Positions 22,139 to 34,119 of a stretch of DNA of 64,000 nucleotides are shown one piece after another (the first letter of the stretch is position 1; every line of letters begins with the position of its first letter). Source of the DNA: Blastocystis hominis. Taxonomy: Eukaryota; Sar; Bigyra; Opalinata; Blastocystidae. The position numbers and the translations under genes are program-made. The notes below the pieces were generated by a model. The model was not told the origin of the DNA and did not search any database. It saw only the letters and a program-made list of their open reading frames with translations. The stretch lies in the NCBI RefSeq assembly GCF_000151665.1, contig NW_013171827.1, positions 206,001 to 270,000 of the forward strand, given 5' to 3'.

Positions 22139-23339
22139 CTATGCTGCTTCCTGCTTCTTCTCCTCCTTTTTCTCCTCCTGCTTCTTCTCCTCCTCTTCCG
22201 CCTTCTTCTTCTTCTCCTCCTCTTCCGCCTTCTTTTTCAGCTTCTCCTCCATCCAGCAGTGCTCGGGCTTGCCCGAAATAACGTACGGACGGTCAATCCC
22301 CACTTCCTTCAACATCATGTACAAGCCCTCCGCCTAGCGTCCATTCACCCGCTCTCCCCTACTCGCTTTCGATCGCACGCGTTCACTGCGATATCCAGCA
22401 TCTTCTCGAGCAGTTCGGTGGGCACCGCCGCAGCTTTGGGCGATGTCGCTGCATCGCCCTTTTTGTCCTTCTTTCCGGTATGCGGCTTTGGCAGCATGGA
22501 GTACGCGGTTCCGAGCTTCCGATTATCGACAAGAAGCCTAGAATGAAGGGAAGATCCGACATGTACTGAACAGCATGAGCCAGATGAGTCGGGTCGGATC
22601 CCCATTGCTTGCGCGTGAATGAATAGATCGCTAAAGGGAAGAACGCAGAGAGATAGCAATCGTACTGCGAATCACTTCGGGAGTGCCAGCAGGAATACAA
22701 GCATCCATCAACTTCTCGTAGTTCTCGCGCGAGCAGGCTGCAAAGCAGTCCTGGTGCGATTTTAGCACTAGGTGAAAGCCATTCAACACCTATACGAGAG
22801 AAAATATCGCCAGGCTTGATAGAATGCAGCAGTGTGGTTACGAGATTATCTAAAACGATCAGACAGCAGAACGATCCATACTGATGGCGATCGGATGTAC
22901 TTGCATGTGATGGGAAGACATGTAATTAGCGAGTTTCTGGACATACACGAAATCTTCTTCTTGTTTACAGCTATAAATATACGTTCCATTCCCATACAAT
23001 ACGTCTGGAAATATCGATTAATCATGTTTTTCCCCAACTGATAGGGTTTGCGAGTGGAGACAATGATCCGACGATATCTCTCTGCGGGGGTCGCCAACTT
23101 CTCAATAGGGATTGAGAAATCCTTCGCGGTTTTCAGACTTGACCATTACTCAAACCGATTGTACGTTACATCGCTTCCATCTCGGGATCTACCTCCTTTG
23201 GAGTCTCGGTTCCCTCTTTCTTTTCCCCCGTTGCAAAAAAACGACCAAAAACCAAAGGGAACTTGCCGTCCAGAGTGCCAAGCGCTCGGAAGGAGGGCAG
23301 CGAGGCTTTGGCCAAGGTACGAATGGCGATTTGATTCAT
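22139..23339 (-). CDS. Organelle-targeted protein of unknown function
   Basis: Eight exons give 327 aa; introns are 23138-23169, 22971-23002, 22850-22881, 22768-22795, 22631-22665, 22538-22566 and 22335-22363. The N-terminus MNQIAIRTLAKASLPSFRAL followed by FGRFFATGEKKEG is a textbook mitochondrial presequence. The body is all helical (NMINRYFQTCKQEEDFVYVQKL, HAVQLLVDNRKLGTAYSML) with pair-wise helix patterns like PPR or TPR proteins. It ends in a highly charged Lys/Glu tail (about 45 residues) closing with QEAA. A mitoribosomal or RNA-binding role would fit but is not shown. It shares a 115-bp divergent promoter with NDUFV2. The octamer is at 22112-22119. Confidence 0.8.
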
Positions 23340-23454
23340 ATTTATGTGAAAATTCCCTCTTTCCCGAGCTCACTGTGTATGCACAGTGATCGACTTTTAT
23401 CATAAACCACTGTACGTGCGATTCAACTCCAATCTCAACAAATTGACCTTTACT
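23340..23454. promoter_or_regulatory. Divergent promoter between two MRO protein genes
   Basis: Only 115 bp separate the ATG of the minus-strand presequence protein (23339) from the ATG of NDUFV2 (23455). Shared control is inferred from spacing and common destination; no specific site was recognised. Confidence 0.5.
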
Positions 23455-24418
<964 letters not shown>

Positions 24419-24803
24419 TGCGTTGTTTATTGTAATGGGGGTGTTTGTTGGAGATGAGAGTTGTGGGAGGGAAGGGGTGGTTGTTGTTGGAGAGAAAAAG
24501 TATTGTTGAAAATGGTTGGAGAGAAGGAATAAAAAAGATGTGTGCCTTTTCAATATTTCTTCTCACTAGAGCACGGATCGAAACCTAGATGGTCATCTCC
24601 ACCCTCTAATATCTTTATCAAATCCAATCGTTCTGCATTTCCACCCCATCCATTCCCTTTCGATTTCCATCTCGCAAGACACGGACTTGAAATCACGTCC
24701 GCGTACAAATGCGTCTCAGAAATTGCAAAAACAACTCGCTCCCATTTTCAAAATGATCGAAATACAAATAGTGTTATTCTCATAATTCCAAGTTTTTACT
24801 TAA
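24419..24803. other. Intergenic; NDUFV2 3-prime signal and hexokinase upstream region
   Basis: Contains TGTTTGTT at 24442-24449 and about 350 bp of otherwise featureless sequence before the hexokinase start. Confidence 0.4.
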
Positions 24804-26141
24804 ATGGAAGAGCTGCGAGAGGTGTTTTCTTTTCCTCTGGAAAAGATGAAGGCACTTTCTGCTTACATGAAGACACAAATGATCGAAGGATTATGCGGAC
24901 GGGAATCCGACTTGAAAATGCTCCCCTCGTTTGTTACTTCGCTTGCCACTGGTAAGTACGTTCGAAAGAGATAAGGGATAGGAGATGAAGTGGGGTTGGC
25001 TCTTTCGATTGTGATGGGAGGGACCAAGGTGCTTGTGGAGAAGATCCGGTTCAACGGGGGTGTACACTTCACAATCGAGAAAAAGGTAGTTCGCCCCATT
25101 AGCGAAAGTCTTCGTAGAGGCAGTAGCGATGATCTGTTTGGCTTTGTCGCTGACTGTGTAAAAGAAGTAAACCCGGAACATGGAATAAAAGCTGGATTTG
25201 TTTTTTCGTATCCTTGCACGCTCACTTCCCTAAAACGTGGAACTTTAGTGGAGTGGACCAAGGATATCAGCGTAGAAGAATGCAAAGGCAAAGATCCCTG
25301 CGTTCTTCTCCAAGAACAGCTTGATCGTCGCAACCTGAATGTAAAGATCGTCGCGCTCTGTAATGATAGTGTTAGTACTTTAGTCTCCCACTCCTACTCC
25401 CACACGCGTACCGCGGTGGGTGTGATCCTTGGCTCTGGCACCAATGCCGCCTATGTTGAGCAGATCGCCAACATTCCAAAGCTGCACAGCGAGATCGCCT
25501 CGCGCTTTATGATCATCAACATGGAGTGGGGGGCCCTCGGCGGGCGAAACCCCTCCATCCTGCCGCTCTCCTCTCTGGACATCGACATCGACCGGAACTC
25601 GATCAACCCAGGGAAGCAGCCGCTGGAGAAGATGATGAGCGGCTTGTTTTTGGGCGAGCTGGTGCGCTGCTGGATCGTCCAGCTCCACAGCCGAGGCGAT
25701 CTGCTGGCGCCCATCGACGCGTGCAATCGGCTTTTCACCGAGCGGCTGTGTTTTGACTCGTCGCTCTGCACAACGATCTTGTTGGACGACAGCGAGGACC
25801 TCACCGAGGTCAGCTCGATTCTCGAGTCGTTTGGGATTCGCAAGAGCTCGCAGAAGGACCGCGAGCAGATTCGAGAGATCGTCGATTGCGTGATTACGCG
25901 GTCCGCGCGGCTCATGGGAGCGTGCTTGTTCACGGTTTTGCAGCACATGCAGGAGAATGGAATGGGAGGAAGCATTGGCGTGGATGGAAGTGTGTATAAG
26001 TACGTGCCGGGGTATAAGGCAAGGATGATTAAGGCGATGAGGGAGTTGGGGATGGAAAATGTGGAGTGCGGGATTGCAGAGGATGGGACGTCTGTGGGGG
26101 CGGCTCTAATTGGCTATTATTCTTCTACTTTATGGATGTAG
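24804..26141 (+). CDS. HK: Hexokinase
   Basis: ATP-dependent phosphorylation of glucose at the head of glycolysis. Two exons (intron 24952-24981, 30 nt) give 435 aa, typical of single-domain eukaryotic hexokinases (~450). Blocks seen: MLPSFVTSL just before the phosphate-1 region, here GLALSIVMGGTKVLV, which departs from the usual LDLGGTNFR; FSYPCTLTSLKRGTLVEWTKDI (sugar loop); CNDSVSTLVSHSY; ILGSGTNAAYVEQI; INMEWGALGG; VDGSVYKYVPGY and AEDGTSVGAALI (adenosine region). In the phosphate-1 loop the Asp that usually begins LDLGGTN is replaced, which may affect catalysis and deserves a check; the remaining active-site Asp (NDSVST) is present. The octamer follows the stop closely (26148-26155). Confidence 0.92.
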
Positions 26142-26210
26142 TTTGAGTGTTTGTTGGATATTGGGAGTTTGTGGAGGATAGGCAGGGAGGTAGGAGCAGA
26201 GGATTTGGGG

Positions 26211-26280
26211 GTGGCTGGAGAAAGGATAGGGGATTTGAAGGTGGCTGGAGAAAGGATAGGGGATTTGAAGGTGACAGGAG
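26211..26280. repeat. 30-bp tandem repeat, about 2.3 copies, in the hexokinase 3-prime flank
   Basis: Two identical 30-base units (26211-26240, 26241-26270) plus a partial third, with a related stretch just before. Purine-rich on the plus strand. Confidence 0.85.
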
Positions 26281-26580
26281 ATAATAACAGAAAAACAAAC
26301 GTGGTTCGCTTAAATAGAGATGACTTAATAAACCTCTCAACATAGCTCAGCTTCGAACAACCACCACCTTGTTTGTAGGAAAACCATCTGCCTAACTCAT
26401 AGCAACCTCTTCACAACTCGCTTCTCCCTATGCTCCCTATTCAACCAATGATTCAAAGAACTTGTTTTCTAATTCTGTTCGAAGGAACAGAATGTTTGGT
26501 GCGTCCAATCAAATGCGGCATCTGATTTTGATTGCTTTCCTATGATCCCGCAGAAAGCATTATTTTTTGTTTTTATTGCT
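26281..26580. other. Intergenic with a dyad upstream of TXNDC17
   Basis: No gene. A 9-bp inverted repeat (ATTCTGTTC, 4-base spacer, GAACAGAAT) lies at 26472-26493. Its TTC/GAA spacing is loosely like a heat-shock element. Confidence 0.4.
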
Positions 26581-27062
26581 ATGGCCAAGAAGTGGGGATG
26601 AATACTGTGGTGTAACACGTAGATATCAGTTTACCGTTATTCGAGATGTTGAATCGTTCCCCAAGATTCTGGAGGAGAATCTCTCAAAGCCTTCTCTGAG
26701 TGTCATTTTCACTGGAGACATCGATCCTGCCACTGGACAGTCCTGGTATGTTGCTTTTTGGGTGGTTTGATTTGTAGGTGCCCTGATTGCGTGTATTTTC
26801 ATTCTTATCGTTTTCTTATTCTAGAGCCGCTGACCCCGTGATCGATCTCTTCCTGGAAGATCAGAAGAACAATACGACTCTGGTGTGCCTTGTGAAGAGA
26901 GAGGGATACAAGGGCAACCCAGACCATCCCTATCGCCAGCATCCTTTGATCAAGCTGCAAGCCATCCCCACTCTGATTCAGTTCAAGAACGGAAAGGAGG
27001 TTGGCCGTTGCGTGGAGCGTGAGTGCAGGAACGAGGATGCTTTGTATGCTCTTATGGACTAG
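26581..27062 (+). CDS. TXNDC17: TXNDC17/TRP14 thioredoxin-like oxidoreductase
   Basis: Cytosolic thioredoxin-related disulfide reductase. Four exons give 128 aa (human 123); introns are 26592-26622, 26746-26777 and 26793-26824. The catalytic WCPDC motif is read only after the two splices around it (exon of 15 nt at 26778-26792), which is good proof of the model. The FTGDIDPATGQSW segment before it, the cis-Pro loop AIPTLIQF and the RCVERECRN end are all family features. The octamer is at 27074-27081. The start exon is 11 nt. Confidence 0.93.
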
Positions 27063-27246
27063 CTGCTTTCTTTTGTTTGTTTGTTTGAATCGGAAGTGGA
27101 CCGTTTTCGAATTTACATTCAAATTCTCTGCCTGGCAGGAATATATCCTAGAGCCCGAAAACATAAAACAAACCAATTCTCCACCTGTACAAAAATGGGG
27201 GTTTCACCAGACTTTAACGAAAAGAAAACCATCAAATCAGAATAGA

Positions 27247-28683
27247 ATGGGTTCAAAACGTATCGTGGGTTTGGATTTAGTGAAGGGAATTGCTATCCTC
27301 ATGATGATTATAGTTCATTCGGTTACGCAAGTAATCGCTGATTATGATGGAAAAGTGTTCTTTAGTGTGAAGGATAAGATTCCCCTGCCTATTCTTTACT
27401 GTGTTGTGTACCCTATTATGATTATTGGTCTGTGGGGTACAGTTTTCACCATGATTACGGCTATTACCACTTCCCTAAGCGCAATTCGGATCATGGACAA
27501 CAATCCACGAGCTATATTCCCGTATATTCTTCAACGATGGTTGTTCCTCGTTTTGCTTCGTCTTGGAGAGTGCCTGGCTAATGCGTTTTTATCAAAGGAG
27601 GCCGACCCATACAATAATGAGCATTTTACCTTCCCTAGTATTACGTTTGGAGGAGCGGCTACGACTTTGGACTCGATCGGATGGTCCGGTCTAATTGCTC
27701 CATTCTTTGTTTTCTGTTTCTACCGTCGGCAGCTGAAAAGCTCCATTCCTTGGACCATTATCCTGTTCTCTGTTTTATCCTATCTCTTGTTTGCAATCAG
27801 TCCGTTTACTACCAAATTCTTTGCTACCATCTCTGATTTTTTGGCTCGCAACCAAATGGGCCTTCTGGCAGCCGTTCTAGGGAAAATCTGCTATGGACGG
27901 TTCAAGATCTCCCAGACAATTCCGTTTACGAGCATCGGAACGATGTATGCGTTCCTTCTGCATCAAAACCAGTCGGTTCAGTTCCTTACCATGCTGAGTT
28001 CCATATACTTTGTCCTGGGCATCGGGATCTTTTTTGTTTGGTTATTAATCGACAAATCCTTCCTCGATGATCTTGTCTCGGAAGATGTGCCTCTTCCCGC
28101 CCAAATCGTTTCTTTCGGGTGCATTTGCTTCATGACGTTCATCCACGCGTGCTTCGTGGACGGCGACCGCTCTCCCGAGAAAAAGCTGAAATCGCGCAAG
28201 CGCATTCGCTACTTGCTGCGACTCAGCATGCTGAGCCTCACCGTGTTCTGCATCGGAGGATGGGTCGGCAGACAGCTCTCGCTGCCGTGGCAAGCCGTGT
28301 TTGGACCTCCCTGCACGCACAATCCGTCGGTCTTGAAATGGAATCTGTGGGTGTGCGTGGCGTACACGATCTTCTTGCTGGCGTGCTGGATTCTGATTTC
28401 GATTGTCTGGGAGAAGAAGGACTTCGTGGGCAGCATGGAGCACATTCTGGGATGGGTGTTGTCGCAAATGATGGGAAAGAAGTTCGAAATGAATAGTCGG
28501 AAGTTTGTGTACGGGCCTGCGATGGAGTTGGAGGCCGGTGCGAATTGGGGGACGGAGTGACGTGTAGAGATAAATCAGAGTTTGCTGGACGAATCTGCGG
28601 AGAGAAAGGAAGAGACGGTCGAGATGGAGGGAGACGAGGAGGAGGAGGAGGAGAAGAAGAAGGAGCAGCAGCAGCAGGAATAA
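27247..28683 (+). CDS. Polytopic membrane acyltransferase-like protein (DUF418/heparan N-acetyltransferase-like)
   Basis: Two exons, 468 aa; the 30-nt intron 28538-28567 was found because it removes an early TGA at 28558 and opens a C-terminal tail. The N-terminus KRIVGLDLVKGIAILMMIIVHS is the signature first helix of the YeiB/DUF418 and heparan-alpha-glucosaminide N-acetyltransferase superfamily, with the conserved D and H. About ten hydrophobic helices follow. The tail after the splice (EINQSLLDESAERKEE, then Glu/Lys/Gln runs) is acidic and cytosolic in style. The substrate is unknown. The octamer lies at 28803-28810, about 120 bp past the stop. The family is much commoner in bacteria, so transfer is possible but untested. 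Confidence 0.8.
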
Positions 28684-28760
28684 ACAGTGTAGATGCATGT
28701 TGGTTGAAAAGAACCAATAACAAGCAAGGTTAGGAGTGATGAACAGCAGTGAGTGAGTGA

Positions 28761-28800
28761 ATCAATGAATCAATGAATCAATGAATCAATGAATCAATGA
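28761..28800. repeat. 8-bp tandem repeat, five copies
   Basis: ATCAATGA repeated five times in the 3-prime UTR region of the preceding gene. Confidence 0.9.
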
Positions 28801-28875
28801 AGTGTTTGTTGATATACGCAATCAAAACAAGGTAATTAACCACGTAAGCACATAAGTTCAGTTTTGTTTTGAAAA

Positions 28876-29930
28876 ATGGTCAAAGTGCTTGTTTTAGGAG
28901 CTTCGGGGTTGTTGGGAAGTGAGGTGTATCGGATCTGCAAGGAAAGCGAGTCGATTCAGGTGTGCTTGTATCAGTTGTTGTCATTCTAGGTGGTCGGAAC
29001 TTGCCACTCTCGAAAGAATGGAGAGTACCTCCCTGTTGACATTCGAAATACCGCTGAACTGGATTCTTTGCTAGATGACGTAAAACCCGACTACATAGTT
29101 AACTGCATTGCGGTTCGTTTTCCTGAAGTGGTAGAAAAGGATCCCATTACTACGAAGGCAATAAACGTTGATTTTCCCGAGTATTTGGCTAAGCAGTGTA
29201 AACAGCGTGGAATCTTTTTGATCCACATCAGCACGGATTATGTATTCGATGGAGAGAATGCTCCTTACCATCCCCACGACCCCACCAACCCCCTCAACAA
29301 AGTATGCCTTATTCCCTATTTCGATTTTATTTTTCTGTAGTACGCAAAATCCAAGTTAGAATCGGAAGCAGCGGTAAGCGCGAATTGTGATGACTATCTG
29401 GTCATCCGAGTTCCCGTTTTGTATGGACCTGGCAACTTCCAAGAGAGTGCTGTTCTCTACATGTATAAGCAAGTCGTGGACGGAGCGGATTGCTATGTGG
29501 ATCACATCCAGCAGCGTGTTCCCACGCTAACCACGGACATCGCCAAAACCATTCGGAATCTCATCGAAAAACAGTGTTCGCTTCGCGGCATTGTCCATCT
29601 CTCTGCGGACGTAGTGCTTGCGCTTGTTTTTGAGTTTAGAAAGAATATACAAAGTACGAGATGGCGATTTTGATGGGAAAAATGCTGGGAGTCTCGACGG
29701 ATCATATTCATGCAGGATTGAACGGCAAATTTTACGAGTAGCCGCAGCTGACAGTGACATCGAACGTAAAGCGACCGTATAACTGCCATCTGGATTGTAG
29801 TGAATTGCGAGCGACTGGATGTTTTGTGATGAGGTGCTTCGTGGAGGGAGGATAAGTCATCTGTAGAGATTTCGAGGAGGGATTGAGAGAAGTGTTTGGA
29901 AATGCTGGATTGCTGCCAAAGGATAATTGA
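28876..29930 (+). CDS. MAT2B: MAT2B/RmlD-like NAD(P)-binding protein
   Basis: Extended short-chain dehydrogenase of the dTDP-4-dehydrorhamnose reductase class; in animals the relative is the regulatory beta subunit of methionine adenosyltransferase. Six exons give 297 aa; introns are 28960-28989, 29302-29340, 29611-29639, 29712-29741 and 29834-29866. Seen are the Rossmann loop VLVLGASGLLGS, HISTDYVFDGENAPY, the catalytic YAKSK (YxxxK), RVPVLYGPG and the C-terminal SNVKRPYNCHLDCSEL block. The fourth intron begins GC rather than GT; with it removed the block joins in frame. Whether it regulates methionine metabolism or makes a nucleotide sugar cannot be told. Confidence 0.88.
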
Positions 29931-29993
29931 AATTGTTTGTTTCAGACGACTTTCCTTATGTGAAGAATAGGATATAAAAATTTTGGTCGGAGG

Positions 29994-30595
29994 ATGTATC
30001 GTTCTCTTGCGGCGATCCAGCTGTCGAGACAGTTGTTTAAAAGCTATTCCAGACTTCCGAGAGTGTTCTTTTCGTCTCAGAGCGCAGATGAGTCGGACGA
30101 CGACTTCAAGCCCAAAAGCAAGGTAAAGGACGAGAACCCGGAGGAAGTATTGAAATTCATTGATAAAGTTTGGAGATGGAGGAAGATGTGAGAAAGTAGA
30201 TAGTGCATGAGAACAAGGTGATGCTATTTATGAAGGGAACTCCCACAGCTCCTCTCTGTGGATTCAGTTTGCGTGTCGTGAACATTCTGAAGCGCTTGGG
30301 TAGTTTTTCTCTCTCGCTTTGAGTGCAGGGTGCGATTTTGCGAGTGCCAACATTCTCACAAGCCCATCGGTGCGGGAGAATCTGAAGAAGTATTCGTAGG
30401 CGATTGTTGACGATTTGAGAGAATAGGGACTGGCCGACATTCCCTCAGCTGTTTATCAAAGGAGATTTTATTGGTGGATGTGATATCGTGACGGACTTGT
30501 ACAAGTCTGGAGAGTTGAAGAAGTTGTTGGATGATGCAGGCGCTTTGGTTCATCCTGAAGTCGCTCCCTCCACTGAGGAGAAGAAGAAGCCGTAG
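29994..30595 (+). CDS. GLRX5: Monothiol glutaredoxin (GLRX5 type)
   Basis: Organellar iron-sulfur cluster carrier. Four exons give 169 aa; introns are 30168-30199, 30300-30328 and 30396-30426. The presequence is [30 protein letters not shown]. The active site is CGFS in [13 protein letters not shown], followed by [19 protein letters not shown] and a Lys-rich tail (STEEKKKP). The octamer is at 30633-30640. Only 63 bp separate it from the stop of the preceding gene. It would feed clusters to proteins such as NDUFV2. Confidence 0.94.
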
Positions 30596-31026
30596 AGTGG
30601 GGTTATTCAAAAGCAATTCTTTAGTGAAGTGATGTTTGTTGGAATCATGGAAGATGGGAAGATAGGGAGTTGGGGTAAATCGTGAGATCCTTGTTTTGTA
30701 ACCGGTGTGCAGAGTAGGAAGGAGTGAAATAGAAGGAATCACAGTGGATGTTGAATCTAGAAATAGAAATGACATAGAAAGAGGATTAATAATAAAGTGT
30801 GAAGAACAATTGTGTACTGTTGAGAATGAGAATAGCTACTTTCAAAGACCCTACCGATCGAATCAATGCAACCTCCTGCTAAATCACGTCTGTACTTTTC
30901 TCTCTCTCTCTCTCTACCCCCCTTCATAAAAAAATCACTATAACACATCGCGCAAACCCAGACTCCCCCCCCTTTGCTTCCAACAAACAATCCAACAAGC
31001 ACACAAACCACCCCGAACCCCTTTTC

Positions 31027-31967
31027 TTATCGCTTCGCATTCTGCGGCAATGCGCGTCCATACCCGGTTCTGTACGTTCTGCCTCCTGCCTTCTTCTCCC
31101 ACATCTTGACTTCCAGAATCAAATGGTTCAGCGCATAGCCATCGTACCTCCGAATCACCTCCTCGGCACTCTCCTTATCGTGGAAATACGCGAACGCATA
31201 GCCGCGCGGCTTGTTGGTGTCGTAGCTCTTCGGAATGTGCACACGACGCAGACTGTAGTTCCAATTCAGCATGCTGTACAGTTTCTTCTCGTCCACGTCG
31301 TCCGCCACGTTGTTGATACGGACAATGAACTGGTCGTCCTCCTCCTGCCCTACGAATAAGAAAACACAACACATCAATTCATGATGTCTACCTGATGAGC
31401 GTTCGCGCTGGTTCGGAGGCACGTAGCGGTCCGACTTCGCGGCCTGCTTCGGCTGGTACACGGCAGCGGAGGGCGTGGGCTCTTCCTGACCACGGTTCGG
31501 ACAGTTCGCCGCGAGATGATTGCCCTTGCAGATGCGGCAGACAAAGGTACTCTGCGTCGAAAGAAAATACACGGAAAAATACCTTCCGGGTCTCAGCTGG
31601 CTTCTCCACCTTCTCCTGCTCGCTCGGCTTTTCGAAATAGATCTGGAGATGAGGGAGGGAAAAGAACCGAAAACCTGGTCTTGCGATTGAATGGTGACAC
31701 CTTCGTTACCACCGCTGGGCAATCCAAAAGGAACAATTTGCATCTACGTTGAAAATGCAGGATAGGAGAGATACACGCTCGTAAACGCGACGAGGAACAG
31801 ACTTTGTGATTTTCATTACTCTAGAACGTCTCGTAGTCTTAATAAGTTGGTTGCCCATATTATACTTGTAGCTCTCGATAGTCTTGATTCCATTCTCATC
31901 AATCCATTCCTTCGTTGGTGGAGGTTCTAATGCATTAGCATCCAAAGACGTTTAGTCCCCTACCCAT
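31027..31967 (-). CDS. EIF3G: Translation initiation factor eIF3 subunit G
   Basis: RNA-binding subunit of eIF3, cytosolic. Six exons give 255 aa; introns are 31927-31963, 31744-31774, 31645-31676, 31552-31582 and 31350-31391. Family features are KEWIDENGIKTIESYKYN at the N-terminus, the CCHC-like knuckle CRICKGNHLAANC, and a C-terminal RRM with FIVRINNVADDVDEKKLYSM (RNP2) and RGYAFAYFHDKESAEEVI (RNP1). The start exon is just ATGG, joined to AACCTCCACC by a 37-nt intron; no other in-frame ATG exists upstream of the conserved block. The octamer is at 30982-30989. Confidence 0.93.
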
Positions 31968-32290
31968 ATATTTCCTACAAAAATAAATTGCCCCAGCAAA
32001 ACCCCCTACTCACTCATTTCGTCTTAATATGGGAAAATGAATTAACCAGAATAATAACGAATGGACACGAACGCCCAATCGAGAAAGGGGAAAAATAGTC
32101 CAGAATTCTGGAATTGGATAATAACTTCCTCGAAAGCATTTCCCATATGGGAACCACGACGAAATGGGTAATGGCACCCGATAAGCGAAAATCCAATAAA
32201 GACAAGCGGAACTTGATAAAGTAACGTTCTTTGATATTATGAACCACTAATCGAAATCTTCCCAACACACAATCCTCATTATTTTTGTAA

Positions 32291-33798
32291 ATGAATCTTA
32301 TTCTTTTAGTCCTGGTTGCTACAATCGGTAACGAAATGGCTCCCTTTGTCGCTAATATCTAGCCTTAGCGAAACCTAAAATCCCGATACCAACCGAAGAG
32401 CAAGTTCAGTGGCTGGAGCGTGGAATAGCCGGCTTTATTCATTTCGGTGTGAACACGTATACTGGTAAAGACTGAGGGTGATCGCTTGACATTCAGATAT
32501 GGAGTGGGGTCTGGGAGACGAGGATCCCAAGATATTCAACCCGGTGAAGCTCAATACGACGCAAGTAAGAATTCGGAATTGTGTTTCACTATGTCTAGTG
32601 GGTCGAGGCGTTCCAATCGATTGGAGCCAACGAGATCATTCTGGTCACCAAGCACCACGATGGCTTCATGTACTCGCCAAGATCCTCCTTTTATCTAGGC
32701 TGTTCCCCTCGGAGTTTTCGAACCACTCCGTGATTAGCAGTACCTGGAGAGATGGAAAGGGCGACGTTGTCCGCGAGTTTGTCGACTCCTGCCGCCAACT
32801 CGGCGCCATCCCTTCCTTCTACCTCTCTCCCTGGGACCGCTACTTCTACAACATGACCTGGAAGCCGGAGTACAACGAGTACTACTCCAAGACGCTCGAT
32901 GTTCTCACATCGCGCTACGGCCCCATCTACGAGCTCTGGTGGGACGGCGCGAACGCCCAAGAGCATATGACGCACCTCTACGACTGGCAGGGCTGGTACA
33001 ACATCCTGAAGCGCAATCAGCCGCAATGTCTGGGCGGCGGCTGCGGCGGAGACAACCACTCCTTCGACTGCGGCCCGGACATCTCCTGGGGCTGGACGGA
33101 GTCGGGCATGGGCAACGAGGAGAACTGGCACGTGCACGAGCCCTCGGTGGAGTTCCCGGGCGAGGAGCTGGTCTTCGCGCCGCTGTATCTGGACGTCTCC
33201 ATCCGTCCCGGGTGGTTCTACCACGCCAACGAGCAGCCCAAGACGCTGGCGGAGCTGGTGCACATCTACTTCCTGAGCGTGGGGCGGAACTACCAGCTGC
33301 AGCTGAACGTGCCGCCGAACCGCGACGGCCTGTTCGACGAGCGCGACGTGCAGCGCCTGCGCGAGTTCGGCGAGTATCTGGACCGCACGTTCTCGCAGGA
33401 CGAGGCGTGGAAGGCGACGGAGGCGCGCGCGTCGTCGTTCGAGCCGGGCTATCCGGCGGCGAACGTCGTGGCGAACGACAAGTTTTTGTACTGGAAGCCG
33501 GCCGGCGAGGTGGCGAGCGGGTGCGTGGAGCTGCTGTTCGAGTCGCCGGTGAGCTTCAATGTGGTGATGACGCAGGAGTTCTTGCGGCACGGGCAGAGAG
33601 TGGCTCATTACACGATCGCGGTGCTGGAGAATGGGGAGTGGAAGGAAGTGGCCAAGGGAACCACGATCGGAGTGAAGAAGCTGAATGTTCTGGAGAAGAC
33701 GGTAACGACGACGGGAGTGCGATTGACTGTGCTGGACACGTGGAATGACTACGTGCCGGAAATCAGCAGAATCGGACTGTTTAACTCGGAGTTGTATT
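32291..33798 (+). CDS. FUCA1: Secreted alpha-L-fucosidase (GH29); stop made by polyadenylation
   Basis: Glycoside hydrolase releasing fucose from glycans, plausibly host mucin in a gut organism. Five exons give 459 aa; introns are 32328-32362, 32465-32496, 32565-32598 and 32670-32698. Signal peptide MNLILLVLVATIALA. Catalytic domain: GFIHFGVNTYTDMEWG, VTKHHDGFMLF, FYLSPWDRY and YELWWDGANA (nucleophile Asp). NVPPNRDGLFDERD closes the barrel, and a C-terminal beta-sandwich ends in EISRIGLFNSELY. No stop follows; T at 33798 is five bases before TGTTTGTG (33803-33810), so poly(A) would give TAA. If instead translation runs on, the genomic frame stops at 33854 after 18 extra residues. Confidence 0.88.
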
Positions 33799-33802
33799 GG
33801 AT

Positions 33803-33810
33803 TGTTTGTG
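33803..33810 (+). promoter_or_regulatory. Variant TGTTTGTG polyadenylation element of the fucosidase gene
   Basis: One mismatch to the octamer. It is placed so that T at 33798 is in frame as the first base of a stop codon. Confidence 0.55.
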
Positions 33811-34119
33811 AAAAACGTGAGAAAGGGGAGGAGTGTGTGGAGAAATCTGGCTAATGTGTGGATAGAACTGTGAAATAATGGAAAGGGAAATCAGGGTCCT
33901 GGCATGAAGAGAGGACGTGGTGAGTGTATTTTGTAGAATCAACAATTGTGATCGAAGGGAAGAATGGAGGAGCTCAATCATAGAATGCCGGCTGAAAGAA
34001 ACAGGGAGTACGATTTTATCCACAAAAAACAGAAAAGAGAAAACACAAGACGACCATTCTGAACTTGCTACTCAGAAGAAATGGAATCAGAATCTGAAAC
34101 AACGGCATTTTCAACTATA
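33811..34119. other. Intergenic between convergent genes
   Basis: Contains only an unrecognised plus-strand open frame (33917-34216) that overlaps the end of the MORN/LRR gene; taken as chance. Confidence 0.4.
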
